Below, piece by piece: positions 1 through 9,097 of a stretch of DNA of 64,000 nt. The position numbers were made by a program, and so were the translations under genes. The notes under the pieces are model-generated. The model was given only the letters and a program-made list of their open reading frames with translations, was not told where the DNA came from and ran no database searches. Source of the stretch: Elusimicrobiota bacterium (GTDB taxonomy: Bacteria; Elusimicrobiota; Elusimicrobia; UBA1565; JACRDR01); NCBI GenBank assembly GCA_016194745.1, contig JACQBA010000010.1, forward strand, positions 62,001 to 126,000, written 5' to 3'. The number at the start of each line of letters is the position of its first letter. Position 1 is the stretch's first letter.

Positions 1-902
1 CCGCCGCGATCCGAAGACAGGCTCACGGCCGCCAGCCACATCCCGCTCAGCGCCGCCGCGAGCCCCACGGTCGCCCAAGGACCGCCGGCCCAGCTATGCA
101 GCAGCTTCCACGACGGCAGCTTGTGCATCGGCACGAGCGTATTCTCCAAGGCGTTTCGAGCCGCGCTCAGCGCGACGCCCGGCGTGGGGACCGGACGGCC
201 TCCGGAGGATACTGGCGAAAAGACGCGCAGCAGCGCGTGCGCGAGATTTAGCGTCAGGCAGGCGCTCGCGAACCACAGGACCTTCATCCGCTCTTTGAGT
301 CCCGAGGACCCGGGCCACAGGCGCCAGACCAGGAGCGGCCACAAGAAGAACACCTGGTCATAATCGAAGAACGCGAGGAAGTACAGCACGAACGCGAGGG
401 CGGAGCGCACGCCGAACCCGAGCCGCTTCGTCCCGGCGGCGAGCAGCGCCGCGAGCACGAACGTCGTCGAGAGCAGGTTCATCGCGACGGCGGACGTCCA
501 GAAGTGCGTCTCCGCGTGGTTCGGATAGACAAGGAACAACCCCGCGAACGCAAGGCCCCACGCCCGGTCAAGCTCGAACTGCCGGGCGAACGCGTAGGCT
601 AGGAGCGAATTCAAGATGTCGAGGATCAGGCCGAAGAGGTGGAGCCCGATGGGCGCGGGCCCCAGAACCTTGTATATCGCCCCGTAGTAGAGGATGTAGA
701 GATTGCGCCCCGGGACGTACGAGAGGAAGTCCCGCCAGATCGCCGCCCAGTCGCCGTTCGACAGCCGCTCATGGAACCCGTGATCATCGAGATGAAGGCC
801 CGCGAAGGGCGCCGTGCCCCCGAAGAGAGCCAGGCCGATCACGCACAGGGCGAGCGGCGGAAGGAGCGATCCTCCCCGCAGCCGATCCAGGAACCCTCTC
901 AT
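1..902 (-). CDS. Partial polytopic membrane protein, GT-C-like; 3' end beyond the window
   Basis: The minus strand is open from an ATG at 902 to the left edge (about 300 codons), so the C-terminus is missing. The translation begins MRGFLDRLRGGSLLPP and is dominated by hydrophobic helices. A first membrane segment is followed by an acidic pair in the string LHLDDHGF, the arrangement seen in GT-C glycosyltransferases, where the first extracytoplasmic loop carries the catalytic acid. A PNHAETHFWTSA motif follows near residue 125, as in many O-mannosyltransferase-like membrane proteins. The start overlaps the stop of the upstream gene by 4 nt (ATGA), so the two are very probably translationally coupled. 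Function is inferred from topology and one short motif only; the substrate is unknown. Confidence 0.7.
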   Translation of the reverse strand, partial: MRGFLDRLRGGSLLPPLALCVIGLALFGGTAPFAGLHLDDHGFHERLSNGDWAAIWRDFLSYVPGRNLYILYYGAIYKVLGPAPIGLHLFGLILDILNSLLAYAFARQFELDRAWGLAFAGLFLVYPNHAETHFWTSAVAMNLLSTTFVLAALLAAGTKRLGFGVRSALAFVLYFLAFFDYDQVFFLWPLLVWRLWPGSSGLKERMKVLWFASACLTLNLAHALLRVFSPVSSGGRPVPTPGVALSAARNALENTLVPMHKLPSWKLLHSWAGGPWATVGLAAALSGMWLAAVSLSSDRG

Positions 903-2362
903 CGCGACGCCTCGCGTTCCGACAACCATCGGCGCAGCCAAACCGCGAGCCCCGCGAAGGCCAAGACGATTGCCGACGCCGACGCAGCGCGCGCCGCGGC
1001 GGGAAAATTCGCGAAGCCGCCGCGCGCCGAGTACAGATGCGCGAAAGGATGGTAGTCCCAGCGCCATATCTCGGCCCGCTGGGCCAGGTGCTCGTAGCTG
1101 CCCGGCCAGATGAAATAGCCTCCGGACGCGTGGATCAGGATCGACGCCGCGACCGCGGCGCACCAAAGAGAGAGCAGCCTCCCGTTTCCGCGGATCTCCG
1201 CCTCGAGATCGGCGCACAGATAGGTGAACACCAAGGCGGCCGTCGCGAAATACCGAGTACCGAACGTCTGCCCGCCGCTCCAACCCGAATAGAAGCAAAG
1301 GAATATGATCGTTCCGACGCAGGAGGCGAGCAGCCACCTTCCGTCTTCGGACCCCCTCCGCAAAGCGCCCCAGATCCCGAAGGCCGCGGCCGGAAAGAAG
1401 AAGAACAGCCCCCGGGTCGGCGACGCAAGCAGCCACAGGGCGACCTTAGGCTCGAAGCGCCCGAGCATCTTTCCTTGTACGACGCTCTCCGGCGGCCGCA
1501 AGCGTCCCGTGTAATAGAGCCAATACGCCGCGAGCAGCAGCGCAGGGACGAGAGCGCCCGCCGCGAACGCCGCCGCTCGCGCCCGGTTCTTGAGCAAGGC
1601 GTAAATCCCGAGCGCCACCGAGTAGAATACGTTGTCGGGCCGCGCCGCCGTGGCGAGACCCGCGCCGAGGCCCGCGATCGCCAAGTCTCCCGCGCCGCCG
1701 GCGCCGAGTCCGAATAAGGCGAGCGCGACGCCGAGCTGCGCAGGCCCGTGCTGCCACAGCGCCTGGCTGCTCACGCTGAAGGACCAACTCCCGAGCCCGT
1801 AGAGCCCCGCGAGGCACAGCGCCCATCGTCTCGAGCACCGGCGCGCCACGGTCAAAAACAGCACGGCGGCGGACGCGGCCACGATCGTCGACGCCGAGAG
1901 CTTCGACATGTTGTGGAGGAACCGCTCGTCAGCCACTACGCCCGCCGCCGCGGGGATGACGTAGAAAGGCAAGGCGAGAATGGCGGGCGCGACCGGAAAG
2001 ATGGAGAGCGCGTTCGCGCCGGCCTTCACAGTGAAGTCGTCGGTCTTTCCCAAGAACCACGGGTCCAGCACCGGGTTCAAAGCGAACGTGCCGGAGCGCA
2101 GGATGCAGAAGGGAAGCAGGCTGTTGGGCGCGTCGTCGCCGCCGTGCCAGCGGAACGTCGAGAGGTAGAACGCGAGACAGCTCCAGAAGACGAGCCACGC
2201 CGTGCCGCCGGTCGACTCTGCGGCGCCTCGCTCCCGTAGCATCCACAGCGCGGCAAGCGCCAGAACGAAGGCGGGCGTCCAGGGGACTCCGCCCCGGCCA
2301 AGCTCGACGACCAGCCAAGCGCCGGATCCCGCCGCCGCGACGCGCGCCATTGCCTGCCTCAT
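899..2362 (-). CDS. Polytopic membrane protein, GT-C/ArnT-like
   Basis: About 487 residues with many hydrophobic helices and short loops. After the first helices comes a GGDDAPNSLLPF segment with an Asp pair, compatible with a GT-C lipid-sugar transferase, and a SQALWQHGPAQL motif that recurs in such proteins. The frame is open up to an ATG at 2386, but that start would overlap a TATACT -10 element (2375-2380). I therefore prefer the ATG at 2362; an ATG at 2350 is also possible. It is divergent from kdsD and 4-nt coupled to the next polytopic gene. The pair probably transfers or assembles sugars on a lipid or protein at the inner membrane, but the donor and acceptor cannot be read from sequence. 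Confidence 0.7.
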   Translation of the reverse strand: MRQAMARVAAAGSGAWLVVELGRGGVPWTPAFVLALAALWMLRERGAAESTGGTAWLVFWSCLAFYLSTFRWHGGDDAPNSLLPFCILRSGTFALNPVLDPWFLGKTDDFTVKAGANALSIFPVAPAILALPFYVIPAAAGVVADERFLHNMSKLSASTIVAASAAVLFLTVARRCSRRWALCLAGLYGLGSWSFSVSSQALWQHGPAQLGVALALFGLGAGGAGDLAIAGLGAGLATAARPDNVFYSVALGIYALLKNRARAAAFAAGALVPALLLAAYWLYYTGRLRPPESVVQGKMLGRFEPKVALWLLASPTRGLFFFFPAAAFGIWGALRRGSEDGRWLLASCVGTIIFLCFYSGWSGGQTFGTRYFATAALVFTYLCADLEAEIRGNGRLLSLWCAAVAASILIHASGGYFIWPGSYEHLAQRAEIWRWDYHPFAHLYSARGGFANFPAAARAASASAIVLAFAGLAVWLRRWLSEREASR

Positions 2363-2374
2363 CTTCGGGCAAGG

Positions 2375-2380
2375 AGTATA
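2375..2380 (-). promoter_or_regulatory. Putative -10 for the polytopic membrane gene pair
   Basis: TATACT on the minus strand, ending 12 nt before the ATG at 2362. No good -35 is visible 17 nt upstream. Spacing matches the short leaders seen at other operon heads in the window. Confidence 0.35.
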
Positions 2381-2425
2381 TAACATGACGCCGGACCGCT
2401 ACATCCCTGTCGCAACTTCCATTTT

Positions 2426-2434
2426 TGATACAAT
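2426..2434 (+). promoter_or_regulatory. Extended -10 promoter of kdsD
   Basis: TGA-TACAAT (TGn plus -10 hexamer) ends 12 nt before the kdsD ATG at 2447, giving a predicted leader of only about 5 nt with no Shine-Dalgarno sequence. The -35 is weak, as expected for an extended -10 promoter. Confidence 0.55.
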
Positions 2435-2446
2435 GACAATTCGTCG

Positions 2447-3424
2447 ATGAAAGGCAGCGCGCGCGTCATCAAGGACATCCGCAACGTCATCGCCCTCGAG
2501 GCCAAGGCCCTCGTGCGCCTTGAGTCCGCCGTGGACGGACACTACGCCCGCGCGGTCGAATGGGCGCTCAAGTGCAAGGGCAAGGTCATCTTGACCGGCG
2601 TCGGCAAGTCGGGGCTGATCGCCCAGAAGATCGCCGCGACGCTATCTTCGACCGGAACGCCCGCGCTCTACCTCGATCCGACCGACGCGCTTCACGGCAG
2701 CCTCGGCCTGATCCAGCGCCCCGATCTCGTCCTCGCCATCGGCAAGTCGGGCGAATCGGACGAGTTGAGCGGCCTCTTGCCGAACATCCGGATGATCGGC
2801 GCCAAGCTCATCGCGATCACCGCCAATTCCAAGTCGACGCTAGCGCGCGCGGCCGATCTCGTGCTGCTGACTCCGATCGAGGACGAGGCCTGCCCGCTCA
2901 ATCTCGCGCCGACGTGCAGCACCACGGCCGCCCTCGCGGCCGGCGACGCGTTGGCGGTCGCGCTGATGAAGGTGCGGAATTTCCAGGCGGAGCATTTCGC
3001 GCGCAATCACCCGGGAGGCCGCCTGGGCAAGCGGCTCAACCTCACGGTCTCCGACATCATGCGCGGCGGCGAGGACCATCCCGTGGTGCGCGTCGACGCG
3101 ACCGTGAGCACGATGCTCGTCGAGATCACTCGAAAGCGGGCGGGCGCCGTCAACGTGGTCGATAGGAGCGGCCGGCTCGTCGGCCTTGTCACGGACTTCG
3201 ACATCCGGCGCGCGCTCGAGAAAGGCAAGAACGTCGCGCACATGAGCATCCGCCAGATCATGAACGCGCGCCCGACGGCCGCCCGCGAGACGGACAAAGC
3301 GGGGCGGGCCATCGACCTCATGGAAAAGCGAAGCAACCCCTTCAACGTCCTACCCGTCGTCGACCGGCGAGGCCGGGCCGTCGGCATGATCCAGGTCCAC
3401 GACCTTAGGGCGCGCGGCCTGTGA
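2447..3424 (+). CDS. kdsD: Arabinose-5-phosphate isomerase (KdsD/KpsF family)
   Basis: 325 residues, the normal length for the family. It interconverts D-ribulose 5-phosphate and D-arabinose 5-phosphate, the first step of CMP-Kdo synthesis for LPS or capsule. An N-terminal SIS domain (about residues 30-180) contains LTGVGKSG and the IGKSGESDEL phosphosugar loop, and the HPGGRLGKRL signature marks its end. Two CBS domains follow (about 205-260 and 270-325), as in E. coli KdsD. It heads the polysaccharide operon behind an extended -10 promoter and overlaps the next gene by 4 nt (GTGA). Presence of this enzyme is good evidence for a Kdo-containing outer membrane glycan. The SIS plus two-CBS architecture makes the family call secure; only the KdsD versus GutQ distinction is by context. 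Confidence 0.93.
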   Translation: MKGSARVIKDIRNVIALEAKALVRLESAVDGHYARAVEWALKCKGKVILTGVGKSGLIAQKIAATLSSTGTPALYLDPTDALHGSLGLIQRPDLVLAIGKSGESDELSGLLPNIRMIGAKLIAITANSKSTLARAADLVLLTPIEDEACPLNLAPTCSTTAALAAGDALAVALMKVRNFQAEHFARNHPGGRLGKRLNLTVSDIMRGGEDHPVVRVDATVSTMLVEITRKRAGAVNVVDRSGRLVGLVTDFDIRRALEKGKNVAHMSIRQIMNARPTAARETDKAGRAIDLMEKRSNPFNVLPVVDRRGRAVGMIQVHDLRARGL

Positions 3425-4110
3425 AGCTCAGCATCCTCATTCCGGTCTACAACGAAGCGAGGACCGTGGAAACGTTGGTCCAGAGCGTCCTGCGCGTGAA
3501 GCTGCCCTGCGAGCGCGAACTCGTCGCCGTCGACGACGCGTCGACCGACGGCTCGTGGAAGATCCTGGAGCGCCTCCAGGCCGCGGGCCAGCTTAAGGCG
3601 GTCCGCCACGAGCGCAACCAAGGCAAGGGCGCGGCCATCCGCACCGCGTTGGCGTCGGCGACGGGCGACGTGATCCTCATTCAGGACGCGGACCTGGAAT
3701 ACGACCCCCAGGACTATCCCGTCCTGCTCGCGCCGATCATCGACGACCGCGCGGACGTGGTCTACGGCTCGCGCTTCCTCGGCGGCCCGCACCGAGTCCT
3801 CCTCTTTTGGCACTACCTCGGGAACGTTCTTTTCACGCTGCTCACCAACGTCCTCTACAACGTGAACCTGACCGACATGGGCGTCGGCTATAAGGTCTTC
3901 CGGGCCAGCGTGCTGAAATCGTTCTCGCTCAAGAGCGACCGGTTCGGCTTCGAGCCCGAGGTGACGGCGAAGGTCTGCAAGAAGCACCTTCGGCTCTACG
4001 AGGTCCCCATCTCCTACAGCGGACGCACCTACGCCGAGGGCAAGAAGATCACGTGGCGCGACGGCTTCACCTACGGCTGGTGCCTCCTGAAATTCCGGCT
4101 GTGCGATTGA
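3421..4110 (+). CDS. Family 2 glycosyltransferase (dolichyl-phosphate mannose synthase-like)
   Basis: 229 residues starting at a GTG that overlaps the kdsD stop. The GT-A fold begins immediately (LSILIPVYNEARTVETL), with AVDDASTDGSW for nucleotide binding and a QDADLEYDP metal-binding DxD-type motif near residue 90. A short hydrophobic stretch (LFTLLTNVLYNVNLTDMGVGYKVF contains the family's usual TDMxxGxK region) suggests peripheral membrane association but there is no C-terminal GtrA-like TM domain. Family members transfer a sugar from a nucleotide donor to polyprenyl phosphate. It lies between kdsD and the ligase gene, so a lipid-linked sugar donor for the surface glycan, possibly used by the GT-C proteins nearby, is likely. 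The sugar is not determinable. Confidence 0.85.
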   Translation: MKLSILIPVYNEARTVETLVQSVLRVKLPCERELVAVDDASTDGSWKILERLQAAGQLKAVRHERNQGKGAAIRTALASATGDVILIQDADLEYDPQDYPVLLAPIIDDRADVVYGSRFLGGPHRVLLFWHYLGNVLFTLLTNVLYNVNLTDMGVGYKVFRASVLKSFSLKSDRFGFEPEVTAKVCKKHLRLYEVPISYSGRTYAEGKKITWRDGFTYGWCLLKFRLCD

Positions 4111-4117
4111 CCCTCCG

Positions 4118-5326
4118 ATGACGCAGAAGGCCTTCGACGGCGCCCTCGTCCTGCTCTGCTTCTTCCTCGCGGTATCGATCGCCGGGATCAACATCTCCCT
4201 GGCGGTACTCACCGTGCTCGCGATCGCCGTCGCGTCGGGCCTTCCTCTTTCGATCGACCGATTGCGGACGCCGATCTTGTACGCGCTGCTGGGATATCTG
4301 GCGGTCGGGATGATCTCCGCCCTTTTCGGCGCGGCGCCCTCGGAGAGCGTGCGGCCGCTCATCAAGGACGCCCACAAGGTCTGGGCCTTCTGCCTCCTCG
4401 CGCTCGTCCTCGGGGCCAGGCCGTCTCCGCAGGGATTTCGCCCCCTCGCCGCCGGTTTCAGCCTCATCGCGGTCTTCGGAATCGTCCAGGCGATCGTCAA
4501 TCAGCTCCGCGACATGGACTACGCGAGCCGACGGGCGCACGCCTTCGTCCACCCCGTGACCTACGGCGAGCTGATGTGTTTCGCCGTGCTCGGCAGCGTC
4601 TGCTTTTTCAATCGCGAGGAGGCCGGCACGCACGGGAAGGGCATGAAAGCCGTCGGAGCGGCGTTCGGAGCGTTGGTGGGACTCGCCCTGATTCTCAACC
4701 AGACTCGCGGAGCGCTGGCCGGCTTGGCGGCGGGAGCCGCGGCCTTGATGTGGCTGGATAAGCGCGCGCGGCGTCTGGCGATCCCCGCAATCGTCGCCCT
4801 AATCCTGGCGGTGCTGTCTTGGCGAGTCGTGCCAACCCGGGATAGCGAGACGATCAGGATGATATTCAAAGGCCATGTGGGCGCCGTGATCTCGAAGCAG
4901 TTCGCGGACCGAAAGACGTTTTGGCGCGTCGGCTGGAAGGCGTTCTTGGATCATCCGTTCACGGGAGTGGGCCCGGGCAACTACCGCACCGTCTTCCCGC
5001 GATACTTCACCGGCATCATCGAGGGCCAGTCCGTCTGGGGCTCCGCGCATAATCTCTACATCCATCAGCTGGCCGAGCGGGGAGCGCTCGGCGCGTTCGC
5101 CCTGCTTGCCCTCCTGGGCGCTTTGACCGCGCGCGCTTATCAAAGAGCTCAGCGCGTCCCGAACCCCTGGAACCTGTGGGCGTTCGGTGCCGTCGTCTCG
5201 TTCCTGGTGATGAACGTCACCGAGGTCGCCTTCCAGAACGAGCAGATCGCGACCGTACTGATATTCATATGGTGCTGGGCGGAAGCCAACGATGAAACGG
5301 CTCCCGCAGACGCCGTCCGCGCGTAA
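4118..5326 (+). CDS. O-antigen ligase/polymerase family membrane protein (Wzy_C)
   Basis: 402 residues with about ten to twelve hydrophobic helices. The large periplasmic loop characteristic of WaaL/Wzy proteins lies near residues 240-320 and contains TFWRVGWKAFLDHPFTGVG, followed by the family's GSAHNLYIHQLAERG motif. These residues correspond to the Wzy_C consensus (hP..G.G......HN.yl). The protein either joins undecaprenyl-linked glycan to lipid A core or polymerises repeat units in the periplasm. Only 7 nt separate it from the GT2 gene, and the next promoter begins one base after its stop. Ligase versus polymerase cannot be settled from sequence. Confidence 0.85.
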   Translation: MTQKAFDGALVLLCFFLAVSIAGINISLAVLTVLAIAVASGLPLSIDRLRTPILYALLGYLAVGMISALFGAAPSESVRPLIKDAHKVWAFCLLALVLGARPSPQGFRPLAAGFSLIAVFGIVQAIVNQLRDMDYASRRAHAFVHPVTYGELMCFAVLGSVCFFNREEAGTHGKGMKAVGAAFGALVGLALILNQTRGALAGLAAGAAALMWLDKRARRLAIPAIVALILAVLSWRVVPTRDSETIRMIFKGHVGAVISKQFADRKTFWRVGWKAFLDHPFTGVGPGNYRTVFPRYFTGIIEGQSVWGSAHNLYIHQLAERGALGAFALLALLGALTARAYQRAQRVPNPWNLWAFGAVVSFLVMNVTEVAFQNEQIATVLIFIWCWAEANDETAPADAVRA

Positions 5327-5335
5327 TGATATAAT
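5327..5335 (+). promoter_or_regulatory. Extended -10 promoter of the phosphoglycosyl transferase gene
   Basis: A perfect TGA-TATAAT begins directly after the ligase stop codon (5324-5326) and ends 9 nt before the ATG at 5345. This predicts a leader of about 2-3 nt. It is the best extended -10 in the window. Confidence 0.7.
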
Positions 5336-5344
5336 GCTCCTTCA

Positions 5345-6829
5345 ATGCCAACGTCGGCATCCAGGGTGTCCGAAAAGCGCCTCGATCCCAGCGCCGTCCC
5401 GTCCGCTCCTTCCGCGCTAGTCCCGCGCTGGTTCCGGCATCTTCTGCGCGGCGTTCTCCAGGTAGCCGCCGACGCCGGCGCCGTGGCCTTGTCGTATCGC
5501 ATGGCCTACGAGATTCGCTTTCATTGGGACTTCTGGACGGTCCGCTTCCCGTTCGCCGGACATGATCCGGGCTGGGACACCTACAGCCGCCTGCTTCTCG
5601 CCTTGATCCCGCTGTGGATCGGCGTGTTTTGGTATTCCTCGCAGCTCTACACCAAACCGTGGCGCGCCGCCGAGGACCGGTTCCTCTTCATCGTGAAGGG
5701 CGCGATCCTCGGCTCCTTCGCCATCCTGAGCGGCACCTTCATCTACGGACGCATGGAATACTCGCGGCACCTGCTCATCCTCGCCATCCCCCTGGTCGCC
5801 GCTTCCGTCGCGATCTCGGAGACCTTGGTCCTGTGGCTCGACCGGTGGGTGGCGCGCTTCGAGTCCACCTCCCCGATCTTCCTCATCGGAAGCGGCCGCG
5901 TCAGCGAGGTGATCCGCGAGAGCTTGAGCGAGAGGCATCCGGGCATCCGCATCCATGAGCGCGCCCAGATCGGCGACGTCTCGGCCCTCATCACGGAAGC
6001 CAAGACGAAGGGCATCTCGGAGATGCTCCTCGCGCAGTCGAACGCCGGCGAGCACGAGAAGATCCTCGCGCTCGCGGAGGCCTGCGAGTCGGCCGACATC
6101 CAGTTCAAGATGATCCCCGATCTCCTCGAGCTGCGGCTCGGCGAGATCCAGATGGACGACACGTTGGGGCTGCCGGCCTACCGCATCCAGCACACCTCGC
6201 TCTCGCGCTCGCACTACATCGTCAAGCGCGTCTTCGACCTCGCCGTGAGCCTGGCCGTCCTCGCGGTCGCGGGCGTCCCCTGCGCCGTCATCGCGCTCCT
6301 GATCAAGCTCGACTCCAAGGGCCCGATCCTGTATCGTCAAAAGCGCCTCGGGCTCCGCGGGCGCGTCTTCGAGGCCTTCAAGTTCCGGACGATGATCGTC
6401 GACGCGGAGAAGCGACTGGAGAAGGTGAAGGCGACCGCGAACGATCAGAAAGGCGGCTTCTTCAAGGCGAAGGAGGACCCGCGCATCACCGCCGTCGGCC
6501 GCAGGCTGCGGCGCTACTCGCTCGACGAGTTCCCGCAGTTCATCAACGTGTTCCTGGGCGAGATGAGCGTGGTGGGCCCGCGACCGCTCGCGGTCTCGAC
6601 CGGGGAGATGGAGGAGCTCGTGCGCGAGTTCGGCCCGACGGCGAAGAAGCGCTTGAACATCCTGCCCGGCATCACCGGCCTCTGGCAGGTCTCCGGCCGC
6701 TCCGACGTCAGCGCGGCGCAGCGCTTCTCCCTCGACCTCTTCTACATCGAGCATTGGTCGCTCGGCCTCGATTTTCAGATCATCCTAAAGACCGTGCCGG
6801 CGATGCTGTCGGGCAAGGGGGCGTATTGA
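5345..6829 (+). CDS. Undecaprenyl-phosphate sugar phosphotransferase (WbaP/WcaJ-type)
   Basis: 494 residues. The N-terminal third has four to five hydrophobic helices, then comes a nucleotide-binding-like domain with FLIGSGRVSEVIRESL near residue 180. The C-terminal bacterial sugar transferase domain begins with a TM segment near residue 305 (LAVSLAVLAVAGVP). It contains the family motifs KFRTM, FKAKEDPRITAVGRRLRRYSLDE, MSVVGPRP and LPGITGLWQVSGRS. Such polyprenyl-phosphate hexose-1-phosphate transferases load the first sugar of a repeat unit at the cytoplasmic membrane face. It is the first gene after its own TATAAT promoter and overlaps the following aminotransferase gene by TTGA. The first sugar could be Glc, Gal or a 2,4-diamino-trideoxy sugar; the neighbouring DegT enzyme makes an amino sugar plausible. 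Confidence 0.92.
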   Translation: MPTSASRVSEKRLDPSAVPSAPSALVPRWFRHLLRGVLQVAADAGAVALSYRMAYEIRFHWDFWTVRFPFAGHDPGWDTYSRLLLALIPLWIGVFWYSSQLYTKPWRAAEDRFLFIVKGAILGSFAILSGTFIYGRMEYSRHLLILAIPLVAASVAISETLVLWLDRWVARFESTSPIFLIGSGRVSEVIRESLSERHPGIRIHERAQIGDVSALITEAKTKGISEMLLAQSNAGEHEKILALAEACESADIQFKMIPDLLELRLGEIQMDDTLGLPAYRIQHTSLSRSHYIVKRVFDLAVSLAVLAVAGVPCAVIALLIKLDSKGPILYRQKRLGLRGRVFEAFKFRTMIVDAEKRLEKVKATANDQKGGFFKAKEDPRITAVGRRLRRYSLDEFPQFINVFLGEMSVVGPRPLAVSTGEMEELVREFGPTAKKRLNILPGITGLWQVSGRSDVSAAQRFSLDLFYIEHWSLGLDFQIILKTVPAMLSGKGAY

Positions 6830-7983
6830 AGACCATCTCGAGGGCCAAGGCGAAGACAGCACCGAAGGCGGCGCGAATCCCGCTCTTCGACCTGCAGCGC
6901 ACGTACCTGCCGCTGCGCAAGGAGATCGTGGCCGCCGCGACCCGCGTGCTCGACAGCGGCGCGTTCATCCTCGGGCCGGACGTCTCCGCCTTCGAAGCCG
7001 AGTTCGCGCGCGCGATCGGCGCGACGCACTGCACCGGCGTCTGCTCCGGCACGCAGGCCCTCCAGGTCGCGCTCGAGGCCGTGGGCGTCGGCCGCGGCGA
7101 CGAAGTCATCGTCCCCGCGCACACGTTCGTCGCCACGGCGACCGCGGTGAGCGCGGCGGGCGCGACGCCGGTGTTCGTCGACGTCGACCCCACGACGCTG
7201 ACTCTCGACCCAGTGAAAGCCGCCGAGAAGATCACCCCGCGCACGAAGGCGCTCCTGCCCGTCCACATCTACGGCTACCCCGCGGACATGGACGCCGTCA
7301 TGGCTCTGGCGCGCAAACGAGGCCTCAAGGTCGTCGAAGACTGCGCGCAGGCCCACCTCACGCGCTACAAGGGCCGCGTCGTCGGCGGGATCGGCGATAT
7401 GGGCTGCTTCTCGTTCTATCCCAGCAAGAACCTCGGCGCGGCGGGAGACGCCGGCGCGGTGGCGACGAACGACCAGTCGTTCCACGACGCTGCAAAAGCG
7501 ATTTCCAACTGCGGCCGCTCCGATCCCGACGACCGGTACCGCCACGACCGGATGGGGCAGAACTTCCGTCTCGATACTCTCCAGGCCGCGATCCTGCGCG
7601 TGAAGCTCAAGCGCCTCGCGGCGTGGACCGAGGAGCGCCGCCGCGGCGCCGCCCGCTACCGCAAGGGACTGGCGGGACTGCCGATCACCCTCCCGCCGGA
7701 CGGGGAGAACGGCACCCAGCACTCCTACCATCTCTTCGTGATACGGTCCGAACGGCGGGACGCGCTGGCGAAGCACCTGTCGGCCGCGAACATCGACAAC
7801 GGCGTCTACTACCCGATCCCGCTGCACCTGCAGCCCCTGTACGCGGACTTGGGGCACAAGACGGGCGACTTCCCGGCGACCGAGCAGGCCGTGCGCGACG
7901 TGCTCGCCCTGCCTCTGTATCCCGGCCTCAAGGACGCCGAGATCGACCGCGTCTGCGAAGAGATCCGCCGCTTCCATCGATAA
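6826..7983 (+). CDS. DegT/DnrJ/EryC1/StrS family PLP aminotransferase (sugar aminotransferase)
   Basis: 385 residues from a TTG that overlaps the upstream stop as TTGA; the frame extends further upstream, but that part lies inside the previous gene. Fold type I features are visible: IPLFDLQRTYLPL at the N-terminus, CSGTQALQVALEAVGVGRGDEVIVP, VEDCAQAH for the cofactor ring, and FSFYPSKNLGAAGDAG with the PLP-forming Lys. The C-terminus (YYPIPLHLQPLY ... ATEQAVRDVLALPLYPGL) is typical of nucleotide-sugar C3 or C4 transaminases. It converts a UDP- or dTDP-keto sugar to an amino sugar. The keto-sugar dehydratase partner is not obvious here, although UDP-GlcNAc dehydrogenase at 32739-34049 could supply the WbpE-type substrate after oxidation. 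Confidence 0.9.
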   Translation: MKTISRAKAKTAPKAARIPLFDLQRTYLPLRKEIVAAATRVLDSGAFILGPDVSAFEAEFARAIGATHCTGVCSGTQALQVALEAVGVGRGDEVIVPAHTFVATATAVSAAGATPVFVDVDPTTLTLDPVKAAEKITPRTKALLPVHIYGYPADMDAVMALARKRGLKVVEDCAQAHLTRYKGRVVGGIGDMGCFSFYPSKNLGAAGDAGAVATNDQSFHDAAKAISNCGRSDPDDRYRHDRMGQNFRLDTLQAAILRVKLKRLAAWTEERRRGAARYRKGLAGLPITLPPDGENGTQHSYHLFVIRSERRDALAKHLSAANIDNGVYYPIPLHLQPLYADLGHKTGDFPATEQAVRDVLALPLYPGLKDAEIDRVCEEIRRFHR

Positions 7984-7984
7984 G

Positions 7985-9097
7985 GTGACCCGGATCCTCT
8001 ACGTCAGCACGTCGACGACCGTCGGCGGCGCGGAGAAGACGCTCTACACCCTCGCCACGCTGATCGACCCGCGAAAGTTCCAGGTGGCCGGCATCGTCAG
8101 CCTCAAGCCGAAGGGATTCTACGCGCAACGGCTCGAGGAAGCGGGACAGCGCGTCTTCTCGCTGGATCTGCAGGGGTCGCCGGGATTCAAGACGATCCGA
8201 AAGCTCGCGGAGATCGTGCTGGAGACCAAGCCCGCGCTCGTCCACGCGGTGATGTACCAGGCCATCCAGCTCTCGCGCGCCGTCAAGACGCTGGGCTACG
8301 GCGACTACAAGCTGGTCAGCTCGCCGCGCGTGCATTACCGGACCCGGACCCCGACCTCCCTGTGGATCGACAAGTTCCTCCGCTCCGCCGACAACCTCCT
8401 CATCTCCGAGTCGGAGGCGAGCCGCGACTACCTCGAGAAGGAGCTCAAGTACCCGGCCGCCAAGCTCAGCACCATCTACAACGGCGTCGACGTCGCGAGC
8501 TGGCCCGTCTCCAAGATCGAGCGCAAGCGCGTCCGCGACGAGCTCAAGGTCGGCGAGAAGGACGTCCTCATCGGCGCGATGGGACGCCTCGACACGCAGA
8601 AGGGCCACGCGTATCTCATCGACGCGATCGCCAAGCTCAAGGCGACGCAGCCGGTGCGCCTGGTGATCGTCGGGGATGGAGGCCTCCGCAAGAAGTTGGA
8701 GGAGCAGATCCAAAAGCTCCGGGCCGGCGACTACATCACCTTGGCCGGCGAGCAGACGGACGTGCCCGCCTGGATGAGCGCGATCGACGTCTTCGTCCTG
8801 CCGTCGCTTTGGGAAGGACTGCCCAACGCGCTCCTCGAAGCCATGGGGATGGGTCTGCCGGTCATCGCCACGCGCGTAGACGGCGTTCCCGAGGTCGTCA
8901 AGCACGACGAAACCGGCATATTGTGCGAGCCCAAGAACGCGCAGGGGCTTTTCGTCGCGATGCAGGACCTGATCCAGGACGCGTCCTACCGCGCCAGGCT
9001 TGGAAAGGCGGCGCAAGCCGCGGTCGACGCGAAGTTCAAGATCCGCGACATGCTCGCCTCCTACGAGGCGGCGTACGGGAAAGTCCTCGGGTCATGA
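7985..9097 (+). CDS. Family 4 glycosyltransferase (GT-B)
   Basis: 370 residues from GTG. The N-terminal half contains STSTTVGGAEKTL, the Gly-rich acceptor loop of GT4 enzymes, and SPRVHYRTRTPTSLWIDKFL. The C-terminal Rossmann half starts near residue 190 with IGAMGRLDTQKGHAYLIDA and LVIVGDGGLRKKLE. The donor-binding ExE-type motif is in SLWEGLPNALLEAMGMGLPVIAT near 275-295. There is no TM segment, so it acts at the cytoplasmic membrane face adding a sugar from NDP-sugar to the lipid-linked glycan. It begins one base after the aminotransferase stop and overlaps the methyltransferase gene by ATGA. Sugar specificity is unknown. Confidence 0.9.
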   Translation: MTRILYVSTSTTVGGAEKTLYTLATLIDPRKFQVAGIVSLKPKGFYAQRLEEAGQRVFSLDLQGSPGFKTIRKLAEIVLETKPALVHAVMYQAIQLSRAVKTLGYGDYKLVSSPRVHYRTRTPTSLWIDKFLRSADNLLISESEASRDYLEKELKYPAAKLSTIYNGVDVASWPVSKIERKRVRDELKVGEKDVLIGAMGRLDTQKGHAYLIDAIAKLKATQPVRLVIVGDGGLRKKLEEQIQKLRAGDYITLAGEQTDVPAWMSAIDVFVLPSLWEGLPNALLEAMGMGLPVIATRVDGVPEVVKHDETGILCEPKNAQGLFVAMQDLIQDASYRARLGKAAQAAVDAKFKIRDMLASYEAAYGKVLGS